NCBI GenBank assembly: GCA_009360885.1
Contig: SPEL01000002.1
Span: 682,001 to 746,000 of the forward strand
From: Sphingobium sp.
GTDB taxonomy: Bacteria; Pseudomonadota; Alphaproteobacteria; Sphingomonadales; Sphingomonadaceae
Length of the DNA: 64,000 bases
Reading direction: 5' to 3'
Each line of letters begins with the position of its first letter. Within the stretch, counting starts at the first letter, position 1. Under the pieces are notes generated by a model, which saw only the letters and a list, made by a program, of their open reading frames with translations, had not been told where the DNA came from and did not search any database. Shown here one piece after another: positions 10,711-20,170 of this stretch. A program made the translations under genes and the position numbers.

Positions 10711-11888
10711 AGACCGAAAACACGCCCAGACGTGTCATGTTTGTCATTAATTCCCTTGGCTATGGAGGGGCCGAGCGCGCCCTCACCAATATTCTGGCAA
10801 CCCGGCCTAAGCATACAGACGGCACCAGTGATGAAATTCATCTTGTCCTGCTGGATACACTGCCCGATGCGCGGCCTGTGCCACCTGATGTTATACTCCA
10901 TCGACTAAACGGCAGAGGCAGCCTGATAAGGAGTATGCTTCAACTCCGCCAGATCACCGCAAAGATCAGGCCTGCTATCATGATTGCCTTATTGCTGCGG
11001 GCCAACCTCGCCACTGCGATTGTCGGGCGCATGTTACATATCCCCACCATCATATGCGAGAGAATGCATGTTTCCTCTCATCTGGCGCAAAAATATCGCG
11101 GAGTGAGGCGCCGGCTTTTCTCTCGCCTGCCACGCATCGGCTACTCTTTCAGTACCCATATTCTGGCTGTATCACGCGGCGTGGCCGATGACATGGTTGA
11201 GCAGCATAGCGCCAACCCGTCAAAACTGTCCATCATCAATAACCCATTTGATCTGGCGAGAATTCGGGCTGATGGAGCGGCGGCAAGTAGCGTTCCCAAT
11301 ATTCCTGCCCGATTTGCTATCGCCATAGGGCGTCTTGAACCCGCCAAGAACATGAAGCTCGCTATTGATGCCTTTCTGGCAGCCAAGCTTGATTTTCCTC
11401 TGATGATATTGGGGGAAGGCTCCTTACGCCCAGCATTACAGCATTATATAGAACAACAGCAGGCGCAGGACCGGATCATCCTTGCCTCTTATCAGGATAA
11501 TCCCTTCGCAACGCTCGCTAAGGCGCAGTTTTACATATCAGCATCCCGTAACGAGGGCTTCCCCAATGCAATGATGGAGGCGATGATATTAGGCATTCCA
11601 GTCATAGCAACCGATTGCCCCAGCGGCCCGGCTGAAATTGCCGGAGTTGAAAGCGCTGATCCCACTGCGCCTGTAACATTGGCGCCCTATGCGATCATCG
11701 TTCCGATGGACCGGCAAGATGCCCTGACGAGTGCCATCACTCAAATATGCAAAGCTGATCTCAACCAGCATTACCGCGCCCAATCTCTGCTCCGGGCAGA
11801 GGATTTCACACTGGAAAAAATCGGCGCACATTATTGGCGGAAAATTGAACAAATCGCACAAAGCGCCAGACGGCGCTCAACCAAATAG
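10707..11888 (+). CDS. Family 4 glycosyltransferase
   Basis: About 393 residues, GT-B fold. The N-terminus has VMFVINSLGYGGAERAL, typical of GT4 enzymes that bind an acceptor through a GGAE loop. The C-terminal domain has AIGRLEPAKN and SRNEGFPNAMMEAMILG with the EG and ME acidic pair. The start at 10707 overlaps the stop of the preceding GT4 by four bases; an upstream in-frame ATG at 10626 would lie deep in that gene. Function is transfer of a sugar onto a surface glycan. Substrate is unknown. Confidence 0.88.
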   Translation: MKTENTPRRVMFVINSLGYGGAERALTNILATRPKHTDGTSDEIHLVLLDTLPDARPVPPDVILHRLNGRGSLIRSMLQLRQITAKIRPAIMIALLLRANLATAIVGRMLHIPTIICERMHVSSHLAQKYRGVRRRLFSRLPRIGYSFSTHILAVSRGVADDMVEQHSANPSKLSIINNPFDLARIRADGAAASSVPNIPARFAIAIGRLEPAKNMKLAIDAFLAAKLDFPLMILGEGSLRPALQHYIEQQQAQDRIILASYQDNPFATLAKAQFYISASRNEGFPNAMMEAMILGIPVIATDCPSGPAEIAGVESADPTAPVTLAPYAIIVPMDRQDALTSAITQICKADLNQHYRAQSLLRAEDFTLEKIGAHYWRKIEQIAQSARRRSTK

Positions 11889-12108
11889 GCCATATTCAGC
11901 ATAGCGAGAGCAATGACTCCGCCGATAAAAATGAGATAATCCACGCGCCATAGCGCCAGCAAAGCTGCCTTGCAGCTTCAGCTTATGCAGATACATCCCA
12001 TAGAAACGGCCATTTTTGCCCGTACACAGGCAGAATGGTACGAATTCTTTGTTATTTTTACGTCTTGACGGTTGCATATGAAATAAAACTGTAACATTCG
12101 GCACAGCC

Positions 12109-13254
12109 ATGGCTTTGGCTCTCAAACCTATCCGGCAGATTGCGGCTTTGCCCTATCGTGCCGATGGAGACGCGCTCGATGCGCCCATTCGTATTCTCCT
12201 CGTGACCTCGCGGGAAACGAAACGATGGGTGATTCCCAAAGGAAACCCACTGAAAACTGGCCCTGCCCATCTGGGCGCAGCAGCAGAGGCAAAGGAAGAA
12301 GCAGGCGTTCTGGGCGCGGTGTGCCCAACACCACTCGGCTCCTATCGTTACCGCAAAAGGCGGAGCAATGGCGCTTCCGTGATGATAGATGTCGAGGTCT
12401 TCCCACTGGCGGTCAATCAGGAACTCAGCCAGTGGAAGGAGCAGGATGAGCGGGAACGCCGCTGGTTCAGTCTGGCCGAAGCCGCCAGTGTAGTAGAAGA
12501 AGAAGATCTGGGTGAACTCATCCGGTCCTTCGCATCATCGGAATTAAAGGCCGCAGGGCAGCGAAACGGCATTATGGATGCCGTTGCAGAAAAATCAGGG
12601 ATAAACAGAATGTTCGGCTGGTTCCAAAAATTACTGCCCAAACAAGGTAATTTTTTCGAATTATTTGAGGCCCATGCCGCCACCGTGATTGCGGGTGCCG
12701 ATGCATTAGGCCGGTTGCTCCATGATGATACGCACCGGGCAGATCATATCCGTGAGGTTCATGAGCGGGAAAATGATGCGGATGAAATTATCCGTGATGT
12801 GCTGCACCTTGTGCGCAAAACCTTCCTCACCCCGTTTGACCGTAGCGCAATCACCAGCCTCATCAGTTCAATGGACAATGCGATTGATGAAATGGATGCC
12901 GCAACATCAGCCATAGACCTGTATGATTTCGATGATTTCTGTCAGGAAATGAAGGATATGGGCGGCATTATCGTCGATTGCACCCGTGTCCTCGCCGAAG
13001 CATTGCCTTTGCTGCGCGATGTTGGGGCAAATGCAAAACGGCTGCATGAGCTGACCGAGCGTATGGTACGCATGGAAGGACATGCTGATGCCATTCATGA
13101 TGCTGGCGTTAAGCAGGTGTTCCAGAAACATGGCGCTACCGACACGATGGGCTTCATCGTTCGCCGCGAAATCTTCAAACATCTCGAACGCATTGTTGAT
13201 GCGCTGGAAGATGTCGCCAATGAAATTGACGGCATCGTGATCGATCACGCCTGA
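12109..13254 (+). CDS. Nudix hydrolase fused to a PhoU-like DUF47 domain
   Basis: 381 residues in one continuous frame. Residues about 8-150 are Nudix: WVIPKG at 40-45 and a Nudix box at 45-67 that keeps EEAGV but has Ala where the usual Arg of REU stands. This resembles the diphosphoinositol-polyphosphate/Ap4A hydrolase group. Residues from about 168 (MFGWFQKLLPKQGNFFELFEAHAA) to the end are a full DUF47 (PhoU-like) helical domain, the usual partner of PiT phosphate transporters. The PiT gene follows 48 bases downstream, so they form a phosphate-uptake unit. An internal ATG at 12610 could give a separate DUF47 protein. The fusion would join nucleotide or inositol-pyrophosphate turnover to phosphate control; that link is inference. 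Confidence 0.85.
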   Translation: MALALKPIRQIAALPYRADGDALDAPIRILLVTSRETKRWVIPKGNPLKTGPAHLGAAAEAKEEAGVLGAVCPTPLGSYRYRKRRSNGASVMIDVEVFPLAVNQELSQWKEQDERERRWFSLAEAASVVEEEDLGELIRSFASSELKAAGQRNGIMDAVAEKSGINRMFGWFQKLLPKQGNFFELFEAHAATVIAGADALGRLLHDDTHRADHIREVHERENDADEIIRDVLHLVRKTFLTPFDRSAITSLISSMDNAIDEMDAATSAIDLYDFDDFCQEMKDMGGIIVDCTRVLAEALPLLRDVGANAKRLHELTERMVRMEGHADAIHDAGVKQVFQKHGATDTMGFIVRREIFKHLERIVDALEDVANEIDGIVIDHA

Positions 13255-13302
13255 TCGCCAGCCTTTTCCCCGTCCGAACTGCGCCTGAGGCTTTTTTGAC
13301 CC

Positions 13303-14316
13303 ATGCATGATCTTGCCCTGCCGTTGCTGATCGCGCTGATTTTTATCGCGCTGGCCTTTGACTATCTCAACGGCCTGCATGATGCGGCCAATAGCATTGC
13401 AACGGTGGTTGCCACCCGGCTGCTGCGCCCCGTACCTGCGGTGCTGTTTGCAGCCTTTTTCAACTTCGCCGCTTATTTTCTGACGCTGGCCTTCCCCGCC
13501 TTGCACAAGGTGGCAGAAACCATTGGATCTGGCCTCATTTCCAAGGAACTGGTGACGCCATCGGTCATATTTGGCGCACTGGTAGGCGCTATGTTCTGGA
13601 ATGTCGTTACATGGATGAAGGGGATTCCATCCTCCAGCAGCCATGCGCTGGTCGGGGGCCTTATTGGTGCAGGGGTCGCCCATGCAGGCATTAGCGGCAT
13701 TGAATGGCGCGGCCTCAACATGACATTGCTGGCTATCATCATCTCCCCGATGCTGGGCATGTTGCTGGCGATGCTCATCATGCTCATCACCAGCTGGCTA
13801 TGCCGCAGGGCAAGCGCACGGGGGGCAGATAGTAGCTTCCGCTATTTGCATTTATTGTCGTCGGCAACCTATTCACTCAGCCACGGCCTTAATGATGCGC
13901 AGAAAACCATGGGCATCATCACGGTGTTGCTCTATTCCACCGGCTATCTGAGCGGGGAATTTCATGTACCGCATTGGGTAGCAATTGCGTGCTATATTGC
14001 CATTGCGATGGGAACGATGACCGGCGGGTGGAAAATTATCGAAACCATGGGAACCCGCATCACCAAATTATCGCAGCATCAGGGTTTCAGCGCTTCTCTG
14101 GGCGGGTCAATCGTCGTTTTCGGGGCTTCTTTGCTGGGCATTCCGGTCTCAACCACCCATACTATCACCGGAAGCGTTATCGGTGCGGGCACAGCGCGCC
14201 GGGCTTCTGCTGTGCGATGGGGCATTGCGCAGAGCGTTGTGATGGCGTGGATAATCACCATACCAGCATCGGCGACAGTTGGCGCTTTATTCTATTTGCT
14301 GACCCGCTTATTCTGA
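13303..14316 (+). CDS. pitA: PiT-family inorganic phosphate transporter
   Basis: 337 residues of hydrophobic helices. The two PiT signature repeats are clear: FDYLNGLHDAANSIAT near residue 20 and SHGLNDAQKTMGI near residue 190. Each is followed by a Gly/Ser-rich helix (GIPSSSSHALVGG and GIPVSTTHTITGS). It should be an inner-membrane symporter for metal-phosphate or proton-coupled phosphate. It is shorter than E. coli PitA, as is common for alphaproteobacterial members. It lies directly downstream of the Nudix-DUF47 gene. No PHO box is evident upstream of the pair. Confidence 0.92.
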   Translation: MHDLALPLLIALIFIALAFDYLNGLHDAANSIATVVATRLLRPVPAVLFAAFFNFAAYFLTLAFPALHKVAETIGSGLISKELVTPSVIFGALVGAMFWNVVTWMKGIPSSSSHALVGGLIGAGVAHAGISGIEWRGLNMTLLAIIISPMLGMLLAMLIMLITSWLCRRASARGADSSFRYLHLLSSATYSLSHGLNDAQKTMGIITVLLYSTGYLSGEFHVPHWVAIACYIAIAMGTMTGGWKIIETMGTRITKLSQHQGFSASLGGSIVVFGASLLGIPVSTTHTITGSVIGAGTARRASAVRWGIAQSVVMAWIITIPASATVGALFYLLTRLF

Positions 14317-14371
14317 GGTTCCCAACGCTGGAAGCCAAAGCAGAGGCCCAGCCCTCCTGAGCATTGAGGCT

Positions 14372-14523
14372 CTAGTGTGGTGGATTTGAAATATGCCTCA
14401 TTGCAACGGCTAGGTTCGGTGCATATTTCAGATCCGTAAACCACACTAGAATCATTCAGTTACTAGTGCCCTGATGAACCTGAAGTTCGTTCAGAGCCGG
14501 CCCAATAAGATTCGTGTCACTAG
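14372..14523. repeat. Two-hairpin MITE-like repeat, copy 1 (second hairpin truncated)
   Basis: Hairpin A runs 14372-14449: CTAGTGTGGTGGATTTGAAA pairs with TTTCAGATCCGTAAACCACACTAG. Hairpin B begins at 14463 (CTAGTGCCCTGATGAACCTG) and ends GTGTCACTAG at 14523, but its right arm has lost the GAACTTCAG segment kept in the copies at 36209 and 36964. It fills the space after pitA and before the TonB receptor terminator. Confidence 0.7.
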
Positions 14524-14524
14524 T

Positions 14525-14567
14525 TCTTATAGGATCAGAACCCATTAGACTGGATATGTTTTGGCCG
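14525..14567. repeat. Fragment of the 384-697 mobile element end
   Basis: GATCAGAACCCATTAGA followed by TATGTTTTGGCCGCTGA resembles the reverse complement of the right end at 640-697. It is a solitary remnant. Confidence 0.4.
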
Positions 14568-14662
14568 CTGACACGGGAGAAGCGCGGGCTTCTGAGGCCA
14601 GAATCTCTCGTACCGCTAAAACCTTAAAGCAGCCCGAATGGCCAATGCCTCTACAGGCAATC

Positions 14663-14706
14663 CAAACAACAACTCCCCGGCTCATTCACCATGAACAGGC
14701 CGGGGA
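14663..14706 (-). terminator. Terminator of the siderophore receptor gene
   Basis: On the minus strand CCCCGGCC and GGCCGGGG arms flank a loop of about 20 bases, followed by a T-rich stretch. It is about 20 bases beyond the stop codon at 14725. Confidence 0.7.
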
Positions 14707-14724
14707 AGAATCAACTAATCACCT

Positions 14725-16947
14725 TCAGAACTGATAATTAGCCCGCAGCAGAACATTGCGCGGCATCCCCGGCATAGCGCCAGACCGCCAATATTTTTTG
14801 TTGGCAAGGTTAGATATCGCCAGCGTCAGATTAACATGGCCGATGCTGTAACCAATTGCGGCATCCAGCCGTTCATAGCCCTTGAGCAGCGTCGTATTAG
14901 GCAGATTAGTCCACTGGTCGCCAACATGGGTCACCCCGCCTTCGACATAGAGCCATTCCGCCGGAACATATCGGACGAATAAGTTGCCTGTTTCCTTGGA
15001 GGTGCCCGCCAGATACTGCCCCACATTGGTTGGCGTCGAGACATCCTTGCGCACGGTCGATTCCGTATAGCTCGCGCCGCCACGAACGAACAGCATATCA
15101 CTGACTCTGCCAATCATGCTGAATTCAACACCAATAGACCGCTGCTTGCCCTGCACAGCCCAGTTATATGGGTCATTATCCGGGTCAGGACGATACCGAA
15201 TATTATTGCGCTCCAGATTGAACAGGGAAAGCTGCGTGTTCAGGCGCTTGTTGAACCAGTCGCTCTTGATGCCGATTTCAACCTGTTCCTGATATTGTGG
15301 TTCATCGTCATAAATGGCGGTGCTGGATGTTGAAACCGACAGCAAACCACGGCCACCATAAGGCGCGAAACTCTTATTATAAGAGGCGTAAATGCTGTGT
15401 TCTTCCACCGGTTTCCAAACGACACCCACGCTTGGGTTCCATGTGGAATCGCTATAGGCACGCGTGCTATTAGGCGCGCCTTCGGCCAGTAGCCGGTTGG
15501 TTGACCGGAACTTATACCAATCGTACCGTAGGCCCAGAACGACCTTCACTTCGGGAATGAGCGTAATGACATCCTGAATGAACACGCTCTGCGATTCGGC
15601 TTTATGATGATTATGCTGAGAGGCCGCCGGGCGAGGCTTGGTACCCCGGTCATTATAGCGGTCAGAATAATCAAACGGATCAACATATCCACACAGCGAT
15701 GTACCCGTGCAATTGCTGTTACCATTACTGAATAGCTTTGGTTTGCGATCTTCCCATACGGAATCAGCCGCAATCAGAACATTATGCTGCACGGTGCCGG
15801 TGTTGAATTCGCCCTTCAACTCCAGCACATTGGACAGCGTTTTATTCATTGTTTCCTGCCAGGCATAAGATGTCTGACGGACATAGCCATTCCATGTACA
15901 GGCCGCATTGGTCAATGTCCGGCCATTGGCGTCGCAATAAGTGCCGCCATAGAAATGGTCAAAATTCTGTTCGGCTGATCGATGGCTGATCGCCCAGCGC
16001 GCAGTCCATTTCGGCGCGAAGGTCCAGCTCGCTTCGGAACGAACGACATGCAATATGTCATCCACATAGTCGCCATCCTGTACAAAGCTGGCGCGGATCG
16101 ATGTATCTGCGGGCAAAGCGCTATAGCTGGGGCCGCGATCGGGACTGCGCTCCAGCTTGTCATAGGTATATTGCGCCGTCCATGTGAAGTTGCTGTGGTT
16201 GCTATAGGTGATGCTGGGGGACAGCATCAGGATCTTATTGGTCACATTGGCGCGGAAACTGTCACTATCGGCCCATTCCCCGGTCAGACGGATGGCGACA
16301 TTTTTGGTGACAGCTTCGTTAATGTCGACGGTCGCGCCATAATTGTCATAGCTGCCAGCATAAGCACCGACCGTGCTGGGCGACACAAAATTGGCTGATT
16401 TGCTAACCATGTTAACCACGCCGCCACCCGCGCTGCGGCCATATAGTAAGGAGGCTGGCCCCTTCAATATTTCGATCCGCTCAATATTCGCGGTACTGCG
16501 ACGCACCTGCCCGCTTTCACGAATGCCATCACGATAAATATCGCCGCCATCGGCGCTGAAACCGCGTATCATGATGCCGTCGCCGCGCATATCATATGAT
16601 GTGGTAACGCCCGGTGTTCCCGACAACATGACGCTGAGATCGTTCATGCCGTAAAGCTTATATTTGGAAACGTCGATGGTATCGATCGTTTGCGGCGTGT
16701 CCTTCACGCTCTGGCCATTACGCGTCACATTGGCCTCTTTATAACCAACATAGCCCTTGCCGGGGTCTTTCTCGCTCATACCCACTACGATGATCGATGA
16801 TTTTACGGCCGCGTCATCAGATTGGGCCGAGGCACCGCTCTGTGCATAACCGGTCTGTGCCGAAGCGGAGGCCAGAAGCATGGCCAAAGTCGGCAAAGAT
16901 ATGTGAGAATTCACAAGCAACAGACGAGAGAGAGAAAGTTTGTTCAT
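14725..16947 (-). CDS. TonB-dependent siderophore receptor, Fiu/BfrD-like
   Basis: 740 residues. A signal peptide (hydrophobic core LAMLLASASA, cleavage near GYAQ) is followed by the plug domain: DTPQTIDTID, LSVMLSGTPGV, GIMIRGFSADGG, YRDGIRESGQVRRS and IEILKGPASLLYGRSAGGGVVNMVSK. This plug pattern is that of catecholate-type ferric-siderophore receptors such as Fiu and BfrD. A 22-strand barrel follows, ending in an aromatic residue (ANYQF), as outer-membrane proteins do. It imports ferric siderophore using TonB energy. A Fur-box-like site lies 61 bases upstream. The gene is divergent from a second TonB receptor. Substrate class is inferred from the plug motif only. Confidence 0.93.
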   Translation of the reverse strand: MNKLSLSRLLLVNSHISLPTLAMLLASASAQTGYAQSGASAQSDDAAVKSSIIVVGMSEKDPGKGYVGYKEANVTRNGQSVKDTPQTIDTIDVSKYKLYGMNDLSVMLSGTPGVTTSYDMRGDGIMIRGFSADGGDIYRDGIRESGQVRRSTANIERIEILKGPASLLYGRSAGGGVVNMVSKSANFVSPSTVGAYAGSYDNYGATVDINEAVTKNVAIRLTGEWADSDSFRANVTNKILMLSPSITYSNHSNFTWTAQYTYDKLERSPDRGPSYSALPADTSIRASFVQDGDYVDDILHVVRSEASWTFAPKWTARWAISHRSAEQNFDHFYGGTYCDANGRTLTNAACTWNGYVRQTSYAWQETMNKTLSNVLELKGEFNTGTVQHNVLIAADSVWEDRKPKLFSNGNSNCTGTSLCGYVDPFDYSDRYNDRGTKPRPAASQHNHHKAESQSVFIQDVITLIPEVKVVLGLRYDWYKFRSTNRLLAEGAPNSTRAYSDSTWNPSVGVVWKPVEEHSIYASYNKSFAPYGGRGLLSVSTSSTAIYDDEPQYQEQVEIGIKSDWFNKRLNTQLSLFNLERNNIRYRPDPDNDPYNWAVQGKQRSIGVEFSMIGRVSDMLFVRGGASYTESTVRKDVSTPTNVGQYLAGTSKETGNLFVRYVPAEWLYVEGGVTHVGDQWTNLPNTTLLKGYERLDAAIGYSIGHVNLTLAISNLANKKYWRSGAMPGMPRNVLLRANYQF

Positions 16948-17007
16948 TGTACGGCCCCAATAATAATCCCTGTTATCGCGCGGGCATTAAGGCCTTACAT
17001 CCATTTA

Positions 17008-17028
17008 TGCAACTGATTCTTAATAGCG
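17008..17028 (-). promoter_or_regulatory. Fur-box-like operator upstream of the siderophore receptor
   Basis: TGCAACTGATTCTTAATAGCG is an imperfect palindrome of the TGCAAxTxATTCTxAxTxGCA type seen before iron-repressed genes. It sits about 61-81 bases before the start codon at 16947, a normal promoter position. Confidence 0.55.
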
Positions 17029-17123
17029 AAATTAAAATCTATGAACATGTTGAATATAATGCGAATTTCTTGGCAGTCCTCATGATGCGCTGCGTGGACT
17101 ACACCCTGCACAAGTTGATATGA

Positions 17124-17615
17124 GGTACATTGCATTCCGTTTCCGAAAGAAAAACTATCTTTACAGGATTATGTCTATAATTTAAGTAGACATTCATCTG
17201 CTATGGTGTAATCACCCCATCATTAGATTACATAATCAGGTAGAAATCGCGGCTTTTGATCAGGATGCAGCTTGCTCCGCGTGAAAAACAGCTAAAGCGC
17301 ACGACGCCAGGGCGACAACGCCAGGTTCGTGTTCCTTCCATATAAATCGGAGTGAAAACGATGCCTAATCACAGATCGTCCCCATAGCCCTCTATACGGC
17401 TATAATCTGACACCGGCTTTCTTCTGATCCCTTCCAGCAAGGCAATGTCCAATTGTCATGCCCCTCCTGCGCCTTTGGCGCGGGAGAGCGTCGCCCCTTG
17501 CCCATTGCATGAATGAGGACGGTTGATGGGAAAGGACAAACAAGGTCTGCCGCATCAAGGCCGGATCATCCCCCAATAAAAATTCGATAAATTATGCTCA
17601 GGGACCATATTTTCC
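17124..17615. other. Divergent intergenic region with a strong hairpin
   Basis: No gene is seen. A 10-bp hairpin lies at 17464-17486 (CTCCTGCGCC, loop TTT, GGCGCGGGAG) without a T run, about 130 bases before the plus-strand receptor start. It could be part of the 5' leader. I recognise no riboswitch consensus. Confidence 0.4.
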
Positions 17616-20156
17616 ATGAAATTCATTCGTTCTTTTGGGCCGCCCCCCACGGCGGCGCAGCGCCTGTTTCTAACCAGTACAGCACTAGGCTTGGCATTCT
17701 TCCCCATAGCAGCGCAGGCCGATAGCCCTGATGCAGACAATAGCAATCAGATCATTGTCACTGGCACGCGCGCAACCAACCGCACAGTTGCAAACTCCGC
17801 TTCCCCAATCGACGTTATTGACGCCAAAGCACTGGCCGGGACGGGGCAAATCAACCTGCTGGAATCTTTGAATACGGCCCTGCCGTCCTTCAACCTCCCC
17901 GCGCGTGTTCAGCCTGACCTCGGCAGTCTGGTGCGCGCAGGACAGCTTCGCAATCTGGACCCGGCCTATACTCTGGTACTGGTCAACGGGAAGCGCCGCC
18001 ATACCACCGCCGTTGTGAATGAGGATGGCTTTCCCGGTTCGGTCGCGGCTGATCTTTCGCTTATCCCCTCCGGCTCCATCGGGCGGGTTGAAGTGCTGCG
18101 CGATGGTGCCTCGGCGCTCTATGGATCTGATGCGATTGCAGGCGTTATCAACATCATCCTCAATCAGGAGGCAGGCTTCAGCGCATCCGGCCAATATGGC
18201 CAGACCTATGAAAGAGATGGGAAAAATGGCTATCTGCGCCTTGGCGCTGGCGTAAAGCTGGGGGACCGCGGTTTCATTCGCGTGGACGGCGAATATCAGA
18301 AACAGGGCCTTGCCGTGCGGAATTTCGCATTACAGCCCGACTATTTATCCTATCCCGCCATCCGCAACAACGATGGACAGCCCGTCCGGCTGGGCAGCAA
18401 CAACTCCCTGCCTGCGGGTGCTTCCCCCAACCCGAAAGAGGCCACGCGCAATCCCAACCCATGGAAGAATCTCGGCGTTCCCCGCACAGAGACATGGTCC
18501 GCGTCCCTCAACGCCAGCTATGAACTGAGCGACGCCGTGACGCTATATGGCTTCGGCACCTATGCCCACCGGACGGGCGCATCACCGCAGAATTTCCGCC
18601 TGCCCAATACCATCTTCACCAGCAACCCCGGATTGCTGAATGTGTATCCTGATGGTTTCACCCCCTATGAGACCATCAAAGAAAATGACTTCTCGCTCAC
18701 CGGTGGCCTTAAAGGGCAAATCTCCGGCTGGAACTGGGACCTGAGCGCCAGCTATGGCCGGGATGATATTGATGTCGGCGTTGAAAACTCGGCCAATTAT
18801 TCCCTAACTTATCCGGGGGCGCAGACGGATTTTTATATTGGAAACCGCAATTACTCGCGCTTTACCAGTAATTTCGACATTAGCCGCCTGATTGAAGGCC
18901 CCTTTGCAGAACCCGCGGAACTGAGCTTTGGCGTAGAGTATTCCCGTGAAGATCAGGAGCTGAACCCCGGCGAGCCCAATTCCTATTATGGCGGCGGCTC
19001 ATCGGCACTGGTGGGGTATAATCCTATCGACGCCTCTGACACCCATCGGCATAGCAAAGCCGCTTATGCCAGCTTCAGCTTCCGTCCAGTAGCAAAGCTG
19101 TTGCTTGATCTGGCGGGTCGATATGAAGATTATTCAGATTTCGGTTCCAACTGGTCCGGTCGTCTTTCGGCCCGTTATGACTTCACCCCGACATTTGCTC
19201 TGCGCGGCACGGTATCCAATGGCTTCCATGCGCCTGCCCTGATTACGCAAAGCTATTCCAACACATCTGACCATGCTGGCGTGCCTTATACGCTGGCACA
19301 GCCTACATCCGCAACGGCGCGGGCATTGGGGGCAACAGCGCTGAAGGCGGAAAAAGCGATCAACTATACTATCGGGTTGACATTCAATCCGACAAGCTCA
19401 GTGCGTTTCGCAGTGGATGCCTATCAGATTGAGATAGATAATCGTCTGGGCGTATCCTCTAATATCGGCATTGATTATACGCCGGGCTACGCGGTGGATG
19501 GATCAGGCCGTACATTAACCGCAGTGCAGGAGGCACAGGTCCGCCAACTCCTCACCAATGCGGGCCTTACCATCGGCCAGGGTGTCGTCGCCCATTATTT
19601 CACCAATGTCGGCGACACCCGCACGCGGGGGATCGATGTCACCCTTGATGGTGTCACCAATGCTGGCAATGGCAGGATACGCTGGGGCATAGCGGCCAAT
19701 GTGAACCGCACGAAAATCACCAATGTCGCTGAGGTTCCGGCAGCATTACAAGGGCTGCCTAACATCAACACCCTGACGGCATCGGCGCAGTACGCCCTGC
19801 GCTATCGTGCGCCAACGGATAAGCAAATCCTCTCTCTGGGCTATGATAATGGCCCATGGAGCCTCAACCTGCGGCAAATTCGCTATGGCAAGCTGATCCG
19901 GCTGAACACACTCAACAATGAACGGTATAGCATCAAGGCGTCCTACACCACGGATGCCAGCATCGATTATCGCTTCACTGAGAAAAGCAGCATCACGCTG
20001 GGCGTCAACAATCTGTTCAATGCCAAACCCCATCAACTGCCGCTGGAAGCGCGCAGCGCCTCTAGCCGCGCCCAATATACCGGCGCCTACGACAATAGCG
20101 GGCCGCTGGGTGTGCTGGGTGGTTATTATTACGCCCGTTTCAATGTGAATTTCTAA
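17616..20156 (+). CDS. TonB-dependent outer-membrane receptor
   Basis: 846 residues. A signal peptide (TSTALGLAFFPIAAQA) is followed by a TonB box (IIVTGTR) near residue 47. The plug domain shows LLESLNTALPSFN, LVLVNGKRRH, DLSLIPSGSIGRVEVLRDGASALYGSDAIAGVINI. This is the large receptor type used in sphingomonads for many organic substrates rather than a classic siderophore receptor. The barrel ends in YARFNVNF. The next gene, a periplasmic dioxygenase-like protein, starts 15 bases after the stop, so the receptor probably imports that enzyme's substrate. Substrate unknown. Confidence 0.92.
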   Translation: MKFIRSFGPPPTAAQRLFLTSTALGLAFFPIAAQADSPDADNSNQIIVTGTRATNRTVANSASPIDVIDAKALAGTGQINLLESLNTALPSFNLPARVQPDLGSLVRAGQLRNLDPAYTLVLVNGKRRHTTAVVNEDGFPGSVAADLSLIPSGSIGRVEVLRDGASALYGSDAIAGVINIILNQEAGFSASGQYGQTYERDGKNGYLRLGAGVKLGDRGFIRVDGEYQKQGLAVRNFALQPDYLSYPAIRNNDGQPVRLGSNNSLPAGASPNPKEATRNPNPWKNLGVPRTETWSASLNASYELSDAVTLYGFGTYAHRTGASPQNFRLPNTIFTSNPGLLNVYPDGFTPYETIKENDFSLTGGLKGQISGWNWDLSASYGRDDIDVGVENSANYSLTYPGAQTDFYIGNRNYSRFTSNFDISRLIEGPFAEPAELSFGVEYSREDQELNPGEPNSYYGGGSSALVGYNPIDASDTHRHSKAAYASFSFRPVAKLLLDLAGRYEDYSDFGSNWSGRLSARYDFTPTFALRGTVSNGFHAPALITQSYSNTSDHAGVPYTLAQPTSATARALGATALKAEKAINYTIGLTFNPTSSVRFAVDAYQIEIDNRLGVSSNIGIDYTPGYAVDGSGRTLTAVQEAQVRQLLTNAGLTIGQGVVAHYFTNVGDTRTRGIDVTLDGVTNAGNGRIRWGIAANVNRTKITNVAEVPAALQGLPNINTLTASAQYALRYRAPTDKQILSLGYDNGPWSLNLRQIRYGKLIRLNTLNNERYSIKASYTTDASIDYRFTEKSSITLGVNNLFNAKPHQLPLEARSASSRAQYTGAYDNSGPLGVLGGYYYARFNVNF

Positions 20157-20170
20157 GAGGGAGAACGAAA

